The notes under the pieces are model-generated. The model saw only the letters and a list, made by a program, of their open reading frames with translations. It ran no database searches and was not told the origin of the DNA. The position numbers and the translations under genes are program-made. Positions 1-7,354 of a stretch of 64,000 nucleotides of DNA are shown here, piece by piece. This stretch comes from Candidatus Hydrogenedentota bacterium (lineage in GTDB: Bacteria > Hydrogenedentota > Hydrogenedentia > Hydrogenedentales > SLHB01): contig JADLHJ010000027.1 of NCBI GenBank assembly GCA_020848835.1, forward strand, positions 1 to 64,000. The letters are read 5' to 3'. Every line of letters begins with the position of its first letter. The first letter of the stretch is position 1.

Positions 1-257
1 AAGCCGGCCATCGCTGGACGACTTTTGCGTGGAATGAGTTGTTTCGTGGGTTTCATTCTGAACTCCTTCATTTGTATAAGCATTTTACAAATTGAGGATA
101 TCTACGCAGCGACAAATCTGCGAAGATGGTCCCCCCCTTGCTGCACACTTATACAAGTGTGTGCTCAATTTTTCAATTGCTGCCATCGATGCGCATGGCC
201 GATTCACGCAGGATCATGTTGCGCTCATCCCGCAACGACAAACCGTTCTTCTGGCAG
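1..257. other. Leading non-coding stretch
   Basis: No reading frame here shows recognisable protein features. The stretch lies downstream of the minus-strand SpoIIE phosphatase gene. A small hairpin is visible at 144-161 (CACACTT, loop ATAC, AAGTGTG), but it has no T-run on the minus-strand exit side, so it is not a convincing terminator. Confidence 0.4.
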
Positions 258-1085
258 TTACCGAATTCGGTTGGCGAGTTTTCGCGATTGGTTTCGAAGG
301 AGTTGGAACAGTTTCGGCTCAAGCGCGCGGGGGCCGGCCTCGACGATGGCGAAGGTGACGTCATCGTGCGTGAAGGTATCGCAGCCGGTGTGTGACGCGA
401 GCCGCCGCGCGATCTCATCGGCTGATTCATCAATAGATTTGTTTCCAATTTCATTCAACACATCCAGGAGCGATTCGGATCCAAATAGCGCGCGCGATGC
501 GTCAGGCGCTTCGAGTACGCCGTCGGAATAGATGAACAGGCGATCGCCTTCGTTCAGCACGCGCGTGCCGGTGTCGAATGCGGCATCATCGGAAATTCCA
601 AAGGGAATGTTGCGCGCGCCTTTGGCGTCGTCTGTATCCGTCTGTAAGGTAGCCCACGCCGTTGCACCCGCGGACAGGATAAACACCGGCGGATGACCCG
701 CGTAGCAGAAGCGGAGTTCGCCGTTGGTGATGTCGTAGCTGAGGCAGACCGCGGTGGTGAGGGCTTCGAGGCCGAAGATGGACGCGCGTTTGTTCAGCGC
801 GCGGAAGACCTTCGCGGGTTCGTGCTGGCCCATAGTGCGGCGCATGGCCCCCCGCAACCAGTTGCCGACTTGCGCGACCTGTTCGCCGTGGCCTGCGATG
901 TCCGCCAGGCACATGCGCGAGATAACACCCGCCGCGCAGGCGGATGCGTAGTACACGTCACCGCCTTTCTTGCCCCCGCAGGCGCGCGAGTACAGCTTGC
1001 CGCGCAGCCCCGGCAACACGAGGTCAATATTCGCGTTGCCGTTGCTGCCCCAGACTTCGCTACAGATGAGTTCTTGCGTGGGCAT
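258..1085 (-). CDS. SpoIIE/PP2C-type serine phosphatase
   Basis: A 275-residue protein that is almost entirely a SpoIIE-type phosphatase domain. The metal-binding motifs are visible: GGDVYY followed by LADIAGHG in the N-terminal third, AGHPPVF in the middle, and GDRLFIYSDGVLEA near residue 185. No receiver, GAF, PAS or membrane segment precedes the domain. The family usually dephosphorylates an anti-sigma-factor antagonist (STAS protein) in a partner-switching cascade. No STAS antagonist or RsbW-type kinase adjoins it, so its partner must be encoded elsewhere. The start ATG has only a weak ribosome site. The next gene upstream on this strand ends about 85 bases away. Family call is firm; target is unknown. 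Confidence 0.85.
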   Translation of the reverse strand: MPTQELICSEVWGSNGNANIDLVLPGLRGKLYSRACGGKKGGDVYYASACAAGVISRMCLADIAGHGEQVAQVGNWLRGAMRRTMGQHEPAKVFRALNKRASIFGLEALTTAVCLSYDITNGELRFCYAGHPPVFILSAGATAWATLQTDTDDAKGARNIPFGISDDAAFDTGTRVLNEGDRLFIYSDGVLEAPDASRALFGSESLLDVLNEIGNKSIDESADEIARRLASHTGCDTFTHDDVTFAIVEAGPRALEPKLFQLLRNQSRKLANRIR

Positions 1086-1169
1086 GGCGATAGAAGAATT
1101 CAGATCAGCGTCGAAAACAAGTCAGACTCTGACGGTATTGAAACTGCCGTGGAGGACGCCAGCTGGTGA

Positions 1170-1466
1170 TCAAGCGACATTTACGTAGCGAATGAGGTGG
1201 AGAACCATCCACACAATCGAGAGGAGCGCGACTACCAGCACGCCAGCTCTGAGAATCGGAAGATTGCTGCCTTTCCGAAAATAAAAGCAGAGTCCTAATC
1301 CCGCTATGCCAAAGCAGCGAAACGCGCCCCAAATTTCATACGGACGTTCCCCAATCTTATATTCAAATTGTGCCATGGCGCTTACAGCGAAAATCAACGT
1401 AAACAAGATCACCGGCAAATGATTCAATGGCAAGAAACTACTTTGGTGCCCCGAAGTCGTATTCAT
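1170..1466 (-). CDS. Small membrane protein, unknown function
   Basis: A 98-residue hydrophobic protein with an N-terminal membrane segment around residues 14-33 and two further hydrophobic stretches (about 48-62 and 70-90). I do not recognise a family. Its ATG lies only three bases after the stop of the DUF1501 gene on the same strand, so the two are probably translated from one mRNA. No strong Shine-Dalgarno precedes it, which fits translational coupling. It could be an anchor or accessory to the exported DUF1501 protein, but this is inference from position only. Confidence 0.55.
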   Translation of the reverse strand: MNTTSGHQSSFLPLNHLPVILFTLIFAVSAMAQFEYKIGERPYEIWGAFRCFGIAGLGLCFYFRKGSNLPILRAGVLVVALLSIVWMVLHLIRYVNVA

Positions 1467-1469
1467 AAC

Positions 1470-2960
1470 CTATGCCAGCATCTTATCCACGACCTTGCCC
1501 GCGACATCCGTGAGCCTAAAATCGCGGCCTTGGTAGCGGTAGGTGAGTTGTTCGTGGTTTAGGCCGAAGCAGTGCAGTAACGTGGCGTGGAGATCGTTAA
1601 TGTGGACTGGGTCTTTGGTGATGTTCCATCCGATTTCGTCCGTTTCGCCGATGACTTGTCCGCCTTTGATGCCGCCGCCGGCGCACCAGATGGTGAAGGC
1701 GAAGGGATGGTGATCGCGGCCGGTGTTGGGCGCGCGGAATCCTGCGCGGTTTTCGCCGAGCGGCGTGCGGCCGAACTCGGAGGCCCATACGATGAGCGTG
1801 GATTCAAAGAGGCCGCGTTGTTTGAGATCGCGGATTAACGCGGCAATGGGTTGATCGCACATCATGCAGTTGAAGGGCAGGCGTTCGCTGATGCCTTCGT
1901 GATGATCCCAGGTTTCGTGGTAGATGCTGATGAAGCGCACGCCGCGCTCGACCATGCGGCGCGCGAGCAGGCAGTTGAACGCATAGGTCTGGAATTCGTC
2001 TGGACCGCCGCTGCGGTATTTCTTCCACTCCTCGGGCTCGCGGCGGTTCACGCCATAGGACTCGAGCGTCGCGGGGGATTCGTTTGAGATGTCGATGAGG
2101 TCCGGCGCTTCGGCCTGCATGCGGCCCGCAAGTTCGTAGGATGCGATGCGCGAAAGAATTTCGGGATCGTTGATCTTCTCGTAGTGCATTTGGTTCAGAT
2201 CGCGGATGGCGTCGAGGCCAAGACGCTGGCAATCGTGCGGCAGGTTGCCGGGATTGCTGAGGTGCAGGATCGGATCGCCCTGATTGCGCAGCAGCACGCC
2301 CTGATAGGTGGACGGCAAAAATCCGCTGGACCAGTTCGACGCGCCGCCGCTAGTGCCGCGGCCCGCGGTGAGCACGCAGTAGCCCGGGAGATTGTTGCTC
2401 TCGCAGCCCAGGCCATAGTTGATCCACGATCCCATCACCGGGCGACCGAAGGTCTGCACGCCAGTGTTCATCGCGAGTTGGCCGGGGTGGTGATTGAAGG
2501 CCTCGGTGTGCATCGAGCGAATCCAGCAGATGTCATCGGCTACGCTGCCGAGGTGCGGCAACAGATCGCTGAGATCGATGCCGCAATCGCCGTACTTCGT
2601 GAACTTGCGATCGCTACCTTTGAGCACCGCCGTGTCTTTTTGGATGAAGGCGAAGCGCACGTTTTCGGTCATCGACGGCGGCAAGGGCTGACCGTCGAGT
2701 TCTTTCAGTTTTGGCTTCGGGTCCCAGAGGTCAAGTTGGCTGGGAGCGCCGGCTTGAAAGAGGAAGATGCAGGCCTTCGCCTTGGGCGCGAAGTGCGGCG
2801 CTTTGGGCGCGAGCGGGTTCACGATCTGCGGCGTCTCCGCGTGGGCGAGGTAACCCTCCTGCGCCAGCAACGACGCCAAGGCCAAGCCGCCGAGCCCGCT
2901 GGCCGACGTGGCCAGGAAATCGCGACGGGACTGGACTACTTTTTCAATGCGCGGATCCAT
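1470..2960 (-). CDS. DUF1501 protein, Tat-exported, sulfatase/alkaline-phosphatase-like
   Basis: A 496-residue protein of the DUF1501 family, distantly related to the alkaline phosphatase/sulfatase superfamily and expanded in Planctomycetes-like bacteria. The N-terminus holds a twin-arginine signal (SRRDFLA followed by a hydrophobic stretch), so it is probably exported folded. Family landmarks are present: [18 protein letters not shown] early, NHHPGQLAMNTG, WASEFGRTP and GRDHHPFAFTIW near the C-terminus. I place the start at the ATG before DPRIEKV because GAGGG lies eight bases upstream; a longer frame has no such site. DUF1501 genes usually sit beside a DUF1549/DUF1553 cytochrome-like partner; none is here. 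The substrate is not established for the family. Confidence 0.9.
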   Translation of the reverse strand: MDPRIEKVVQSRRDFLATSASGLGGLALASLLAQEGYLAHAETPQIVNPLAPKAPHFAPKAKACIFLFQAGAPSQLDLWDPKPKLKELDGQPLPPSMTENVRFAFIQKDTAVLKGSDRKFTKYGDCGIDLSDLLPHLGSVADDICWIRSMHTEAFNHHPGQLAMNTGVQTFGRPVMGSWINYGLGCESNNLPGYCVLTAGRGTSGGASNWSSGFLPSTYQGVLLRNQGDPILHLSNPGNLPHDCQRLGLDAIRDLNQMHYEKINDPEILSRIASYELAGRMQAEAPDLIDISNESPATLESYGVNRREPEEWKKYRSGGPDEFQTYAFNCLLARRMVERGVRFISIYHETWDHHEGISERLPFNCMMCDQPIAALIRDLKQRGLFESTLIVWASEFGRTPLGENRAGFRAPNTGRDHHPFAFTIWCAGGGIKGGQVIGETDEIGWNITKDPVHINDLHATLLHCFGLNHEQLTYRYQGRDFRLTDVAGKVVDKMLA

Positions 2961-3088
2961 GCCGGAAACCCTCTGTTGACAACCGATTGCGCTGTGCGGA
3001 ATGCGCAGGTTCCATGCTACTGCAATCACTGCCGGGGCGCAAGCGGTATTGCAGCGGCTATTGTCTCAGTTTGAAAAAAGTGGGAAGG

Positions 3089-3655
3089 TTAGGCCTTAAG
3101 GCCTTCTGGCTTCATCTGATTTTGGAATTGGCTATCATTGGGCGTTAATTCGCCCTTAACTTCCTCAATAATCAGTTGAGCAATAGGCAAATCAGGGCTG
3201 AGGCTAAAGACGTTTGGCCCAAGGTTGATCATTTCAAGGGTTAAGCGGCCATGAAAGCCTGGATGAACCGTTGGCGCGGTAAAATGCACCAGAACTCCGC
3301 AACGCGCTACGCTGCTTTTGCCCTCTATCCGAGCGCCTAGCGCGCTCGTAATTGGTAAACTAATAACCTCCTTGGTTTGAGCCAAAATAAATTTTCCTCG
3401 CTCAAGCTTGTATGGTTGATCCTTTGTCGCTGTTCTACGCTGTGCATTTTGAGAGATTAAGGTTGCGATACTTCCTGATTCAGATAAATCTATGGAAGCG
3501 GTCATTGGTTGTGGAATGACGATTTCAGAACCCAACGTTAAATCGACTGAGTGTGTATTGTACGGGGATTTAGTGCCAGCTGAGCCAGGAACGGGGTTGA
3601 TGACTAAACGCCCATCTTCTAGGGCCTTTTGTATTTCCGCGCTCGATAGAACCAT
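3089..3655 (-). CDS. dcd: dCTP deaminase (dUTPase superfamily)
   Basis: A 188-residue protein of the dCTP deaminase/dUTPase fold. It would deaminate dCTP to dUTP, and some family members also hydrolyse dUTP to dUMP. The core signature is clear at residues about 112-145: EGKSSVAR, then VHFTAPTVHPGFHG, then LTLEMIN, where the glutamate corresponds to the catalytic Glu of Escherichia coli Dcd. Two positions deviate: GRSS reads GKSS, and the usual IDPG reads VHPG. It follows the small unknown gene upstream by eight bases, suggesting one operon. The region is AT-richer than the flanking genes and codon use differs, consistent with a phage or mobile origin. A housekeeping role cannot be excluded. 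Confidence 0.85.
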   Translation of the reverse strand: MVLSSAEIQKALEDGRLVINPVPGSAGTKSPYNTHSVDLTLGSEIVIPQPMTASIDLSESGSIATLISQNAQRRTATKDQPYKLERGKFILAQTKEVISLPITSALGARIEGKSSVARCGVLVHFTAPTVHPGFHGRLTLEMINLGPNVFSLSPDLPIAQLIIEEVKGELTPNDSQFQNQMKPEGLKA

Positions 3656-3663
3656 ATATAGGT

Positions 3664-3945
3664 TTAAGCACTTACCTGATGAAGCTGGCTAACCTTTACT
3701 GTCACGGTTGTTCCTGCTTCTGGACTAAGCTGAGGAAGAACAACCATCGCTAGATCGTTAGATGTTTTAATCCTGTTCACATGAAGTAGTCCGGATACAG
3801 GGGATCCATTGGGCGCAGATTTCGTGCGAACGTCATCTTGCAGAGCAAATAAAGAAAATGTCTTACCATCAAATTGTTGCGCCGTTATAGCAAATTCGGT
3901 GGAAAACATTCCTACCGAAACTTCGCATTCTAACCAGTTATCCAT
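3664..3945 (-). CDS. Unknown 93-residue protein upstream of dcd
   Basis: I do not recognise this protein. It begins MDNWLECEVSVGMFSTEFA and looks like a small all-beta soluble protein, with alternating hydrophobic residues and no membrane segment. The start is well supported: AAAGGAGGT lies six bases before the ATG, one of the strongest ribosome sites in the window. A longer in-frame start ten codons upstream would overlap that site and is rejected. The gene probably heads a two-gene operon with dcd. A small beta protein beside a nucleotide-pool enzyme in an AT-rich island suggests a phage-derived accessory gene, but this is inference. Confidence 0.65.
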   Translation of the reverse strand: MDNWLECEVSVGMFSTEFAITAQQFDGKTFSLFALQDDVRTKSAPNGSPVSGLLHVNRIKTSNDLAMVVLPQLSPEAGTTVTVKVSQLHQVSA

Positions 3946-4235
3946 CGTTTCACCTCCTTTACTCTCCACTTCCAAAAAACAAAGATCGCAGGAGCGCTAC
4001 TCCCTTGGATCATAGACAGGTTAGGATAAGATTAGGATTCGACGCGTGACTGTCCGCCCGCCAGCATGTACACATCGTGCGATTACCCCGAAATTAGCCC
4101 CAAGCCCGCACAAACACCGCACCTAGTGTTCCCGTAGCGCATATACTACAATCTATAGGGTTTAAATATCTACTGAAAATAATTATAGCAATGTCTTGTG
4201 GTTTACACAAGTGAAAAATCGTAGCATATTCACGT
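3946..4235. other. AT-rich divergent intergenic region
   Basis: About 290 bases between the minus-strand small gene/dcd pair and a plus-strand frame. The half near 4140-4235 is strongly AT-rich (for example TATACTACAATCTATAGGG and AATAATTATAGC) and probably carries promoters for one or both directions. I cannot assign -35/-10 boxes with confidence. No repeat or attachment site is evident. Confidence 0.4.
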
Positions 4236-4571
4236 ATGCCAAAGTGCTCAAGCAAATACATGGATGCGAACCAGATCGCCGCGCGATCGGCTCAAGACAC
4301 GATTGATAAGAAGGAACGTGCGCCGGTAGAAAAAGAACCCCGCCACCGTCGCATTGGGCCGGGCCTCCCAGGTGGTCTCACGGGCGGGAAAGCCCGCGCA
4401 CAAGCGTTATCTGCACCTCGACGTACGGCAATCGCCAAGAAAGCAACGGCAACACGATGGGTTTTTCAGGATAACCCTAAGAAGGACTGGGTAGGCTCTC
4501 CGGCGTATATGCGCCAATTGCAATTTGCACAAACGACGCTGGTAGATTCTTTTTCTTCGCTGCTTGAGTAA
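4236..4571 (+). CDS. Small basic protein with GGxARAxxLSxxRR motif
   Basis: A 111-residue basic protein. Residues about 47-76 carry GGLTGGKARAQALSAPRR followed by AIAKKATATRW. This is the GGxARAxxLSxxRRxxIAxxAxxxRW motif often seen in small phage- and plasmid-associated proteins, and it occurs again in the convergent gene at 4477-5571. The last 95 bases overlap the 3' end of that gene on the other strand. No Shine-Dalgarno is visible before either candidate start (4236 or 4260), so the exact start and even expression are uncertain. The shared motif argues that the frame is, or was, a real gene. Function is unknown; DNA or RNA contact is plausible from the charge. Confidence 0.45.
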   Translation: MPKCSSKYMDANQIAARSAQDTIDKKERAPVEKEPRHRRIGPGLPGGLTGGKARAQALSAPRRTAIAKKATATRWVFQDNPKKDWVGSPAYMRQLQFAQTTLVDSFSSLLE

Positions 4572-5571
4572 GATAGTTTTTGAACTTTTTCGGGATGTAC
4601 TCGTCGCGCATCCATTTTCGGAAAATCCCAAGCGCATCTTCTGGATAACACCATGCCGGCTGCGGATTTGCCACCGCTTGGGGAAAGTAGAGCGGAAAGT
4701 TGTGCTCAAACTTTAGGCGCGCCCCGTACTGCTTATCTAAGTCATTTGCAACCCAATAATCGCTCCAACACCGACCTACGCTTATATCCGGGACAATGCT
4801 GCTGTCGAGATGTAATCCGACCTGTCCGAGAGTAACGATCATATCGGCCATTTCCTTGAATACGCCGAAATAACCCTTCGGGAGGGAGTTATAGACTAAC
4901 GAGACGCGATCGTGAAAGTCCCTCCATACCGGTGGAACCTTGTTGTTTGGATCGTAGCCAACTTGTGCGTAAATAAACTCTTGTAATGCCTTACCGGCCA
5001 ACTTACGGAAGTTTTTGACCGCGACCTCGGATGGCGTCTGGGCCTCAAAGGCGTAGTATTCGAGCACCGCCACACAGACCACATCGGGATACGCGTAAAC
5101 CGATCCCCCGCTTCGCTGTTTAACTTCTATGTATGGGGCATCTTCGACAGTTACCCCGTGCGACACCATAATTGCTTTGACCTTAGCGGTCATCGAGTTG
5201 TCGGACGCTGTAGCCCACGCACTCTGCATTTCACTTATGCGCCCGGCATTGACGCCGCAAAGGCGGGCGAGACTCCGTCCAGAGAGATACGGTATCCCTC
5301 CGGTCAATACCCCCATTTCGATGCCGTCTATCTCTGTTCGTTTTTCGATCTGGAATTCCATCTGGCCAGAGGGGGTGTTCGGACTTGGGATCGTAATTGT
5401 AGCTAAAGCATTAGCAATGCCTGACTTAGAGGTGTTCGGTTGGCTCCATCGTGCTTTCGCTCCCATGCGGGCAATCTCCCTCTTGCGTTCCGGTGATAGC
5501 TGTTCGGCGCGTGCCCTACCACCTATCGCCTTGCCCGTAACTTGTTCTCCATCAATATCTTCCGAATTCAT
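4477..5571 (-). CDS. Phage-type regulator or BstA-like abortive-infection protein
   Basis: A 364-residue soluble protein. Residues 15-42 hold GGRARAEQLSPERKREIAR plus AKARW, the same motif as in the convergent small gene. Residues about 85-205 (LSGRSLARLCGV, YAYPDVVCVAVLEYYAFEA, ALQEFIYAQVGYDP) resemble the N-terminal part of phage antirepressor-type proteins. Residues 213-335 contain PKGYFGVFKEMADMI, IVPDISVGRCWSDYW, YFPQAVANP and FRKWMRDEYIP. From memory this recalls the C-terminal region of BstA-type phage-defence proteins; I could not verify it. The start is chosen because GGAGGT lies seven bases before this ATG; longer frames read through the operator region upstream. The gene lies behind a palindromic control region and is compositionally foreign. 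Confidence 0.7.
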   Translation of the reverse strand: MNSEDIDGEQVTGKAIGGRARAEQLSPERKREIARMGAKARWSQPNTSKSGIANALATITIPSPNTPSGQMEFQIEKRTEIDGIEMGVLTGGIPYLSGRSLARLCGVNAGRISEMQSAWATASDNSMTAKVKAIMVSHGVTVEDAPYIEVKQRSGGSVYAYPDVVCVAVLEYYAFEAQTPSEVAVKNFRKLAGKALQEFIYAQVGYDPNNKVPPVWRDFHDRVSLVYNSLPKGYFGVFKEMADMIVTLGQVGLHLDSSIVPDISVGRCWSDYWVANDLDKQYGARLKFEHNFPLYFPQAVANPQPAWCYPEDALGIFRKWMRDEYIPKKFKNYLTQAAKKKNLPASFVQIAIGAYTPESLPSPS

Positions 5572-5601
5572 CTCGGTTACCTCCATCTGTGATGTGCTTA
5601 C

Positions 5602-5660
5602 AGTATTGCATGCACATGCTTGCATTTGCAAGCATATTTTAAAATTTATGCTTGCATTTT
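5602..5660. promoter_or_regulatory. Palindromic operator with candidate divergent promoters
   Basis: The perfect inverted repeat TGCTTGCATTTGCAAGCA lies at 5617-5634. A half-site copy, TGCTTGCATTTT, follows at 5649-5660, and a related GCATGC at about 5608-5613. A minus-strand promoter can be read as TTGCAA (5631-5626), 18-base spacer, AATACT (5607-5602), so the palindrome covers the -35 box of the 4477-5571 gene. A weaker plus-strand promoter is TTGCAT (5652-5657), 19-base spacer, CATAAT (5677-5682). This arrangement suggests a repressor, possibly the product of the adjacent gene, controlling both directions. The repeats are seen directly; the promoter assignment is inference. Confidence 0.55.
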
Positions 5661-5704
5661 CTTGGGAGTGCTCTCGCATAATCACTTTATTGGAGGCACG
5701 AGCA

Positions 5705-5845
5705 ATGAACCGCTTGGGCATTCATCGGCTCTCTTATTCCATATCAAATGACCCCGCGCGCGAAGTTCATTCCCCGTATTCCGCCACAGCCCCATTTTCC
5801 GTCAATCCCGGTCTCGATCCCCGATTGCATCTTCCTGCCACCTGA
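5705..5845 (+). CDS. Possible 46-residue small protein divergent from the operator
   Basis: A short frame beginning MNRLGIHRLSYSISNDP and ending at a TGA. Its only support is position and ribosome site: TGGAGG lies eight bases before the ATG, and a candidate plus-strand promoter sits about 25 bases upstream next to the palindromic operator. It has no recognisable motif and its second half is rich in proline and serine. It could be a small partner of the divergent phage-type gene, or merely leader sequence for the HGG-motif gene downstream. Confidence 0.25.
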   Translation: MNRLGIHRLSYSISNDPAREVHSPYSATAPFSVNPGLDPRLHLPAT

Positions 5846-5954
5846 GCAACTATTTGGACAACACGGCTTATTTTCCCTATTCTCCTGACTTCTGACTCCT
5901 TCCATAACTTCGACTACAACGACGTGGGCTTCTGTAGTAAGGAGATCTACAGCA

Positions 5955-7214
5955 ATGCCCACATCAACCACCACACCACGTGCCACCGAACTCGGCACCC
6001 CCTGCGCGCGTTCTTGGTCAGCAGAGTGGATCGCAGCCGTCAACGCCAAAGAAACCGAACTCAACCACCGCATCTGCGGCGCGCGCCTACCCGATGCAAC
6101 ACCGTGCACCACCACCTCCGACCACCCCACTGGCCGCTGCAAACTTCACGGAGGTTGCGAGCTCATAGGCGCTCCCAGAGGGAATCGCAACGCCGTCGTT
6201 CATGGCCTCTACTCCCGCCGCCTAAGGACCTGCTCGACAAGCTGTCCCTACTGGCAATCCTGTCCCTGCGCCTCGCCCGAGATCGCTTCCATGCCTCCCG
6301 GAAAAGCGCCCACTTGTCCATACCAACTCATGGAGTACAACACCGTCGTCACCGATGCATTGGCCATCGCCGAATCCCAAACCCATCCCAATCCAATCGG
6401 AATCCACGCCGCTCACAACGTCGCAATGCTCCAGGTCCTCGTCAATACCGCCGCCGCACACCTCAACAACACCCCCCTGACAGGGGGAGGGGTGTCACAA
6501 GACCCGGGCGCAAGTTCCGTCGAAGTCCCCAACTCCGCTAACCCCAACGCCGTATTGGCTTTCATTCGCCTCATGCGCGAGTTTCGAGCCAACTTGCGCG
6601 TCCTCTGCACTCCCGTCAACACCCCTTTGTTTCGTCAAAAAAATAATCTCACACCCCCCTCCCCTGAAGGCGTAATGCGCCACATCGAACGCGCGAAACA
6701 CGACACAGCCATCGATCCCGACTCCCTCGCCGAAGCCCGAGTCGAAGGACGATTCGCGCAAAACTACGCCAAAGCGTATCTCCGACAATCCATCCACGCC
6801 GCATCCCAAGGCCGCGACGTAGAAATGTGCGAAGCCTTCGACACCGCGGCCCTGCTCGACGAACCTCTCGCCGAAGCCGAACGTGACCACGTTCTTGCAT
6901 CCTACCGCCCCGCAAAACAAAGCGTCTCCGAAGAACTCGCGGAACAAATCCTTGGAAATCTCCACCTGCCCCCACTCGAATCTGCCAACAAAGAAGAAAT
7001 CGAGCCAACCGTACCACCCAACCCACAACAAACGCTCTGGCAACCGGATAATCCGCTGCATCAATTCCTTGACGAATTCATAGCCGGCCAAATCCCGCCA
7101 GAAGCCTTTCCCCTAGATACGCCCATCCGCGCCCACGCCGAAAAAATCTACACCGGGCCACGGAACCGCTTCGCCGAAACGGCGAAAGCTTCTTCACCAA
7201 CAGAGAGCTCATAA
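5955..7214 (+). CDS. HGG-motif, Cys-rich protein of mobile-element type
   Basis: A 419-residue protein whose N-terminus has the pattern of HGGxSTG/GNRNA-type proteins common in phage and plasmid neighbourhoods: CGARLPDATPC, then GRCKLHGG, then GAPRGNRNAVVHGLYS (about residues 41-87). Closely spaced cysteines follow (CSTSCPYWQSCPC), so one or two metal sites are plausible. The C-terminal half is helical and acidic without a recognised domain. AAGGAG lies ten bases before the ATG. Codon use is striking: heavy use of C-ending codons (ACC, CCC, CAC) rather than the GCG-rich style of neighbouring genes, and two C/G runs near 6471-6494 and 6651-6665. Some relatives lie where terminase small subunits do, but I assign no function. 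Confidence 0.65.
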   Translation: MPTSTTTPRATELGTPCARSWSAEWIAAVNAKETELNHRICGARLPDATPCTTTSDHPTGRCKLHGGCELIGAPRGNRNAVVHGLYSRRLRTCSTSCPYWQSCPCASPEIASMPPGKAPTCPYQLMEYNTVVTDALAIAESQTHPNPIGIHAAHNVAMLQVLVNTAAAHLNNTPLTGGGVSQDPGASSVEVPNSANPNAVLAFIRLMREFRANLRVLCTPVNTPLFRQKNNLTPPSPEGVMRHIERAKHDTAIDPDSLAEARVEGRFAQNYAKAYLRQSIHAASQGRDVEMCEAFDTAALLDEPLAEAERDHVLASYRPAKQSVSEELAEQILGNLHLPPLESANKEEIEPTVPPNPQQTLWQPDNPLHQFLDEFIAGQIPPEAFPLDTPIRAHAEKIYTGPRNRFAETAKASSPTESS

Positions 7215-7354
7215 AATGTCCATCGCGTCCATACAGTCCATCTCCTCCATCGGTCCCGGCGCGACCGTGTTCGGTTCTACCGGTTGCAAATTGCTCTGTG
7301 CTGGACTAGGCTCGCGTGTGGTGCTTGGCGCGCAGCGCGTGGAGGGATCTCGCA

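Noticed and set aside
144..161. Hairpin downstream of the first phosphatase gene
   Set aside because: The stem is seven bases and lacks a T-run on the minus-strand exit side; it lies about 100 bases past the stop.
2184..3074. A 296-residue open frame on the plus strand
   Set aside because: It is antisense to the well-supported DUF1501 gene. The long frame results from the high GC content and strong codon bias; it has no motif or ribosome site.
5129..5700. A plus-strand frame through the phage-type gene
   Set aside because: It is antisense to the 364-residue protein up to its start and then crosses the palindromic operator; only the part after 5705 has its own ribosome site.
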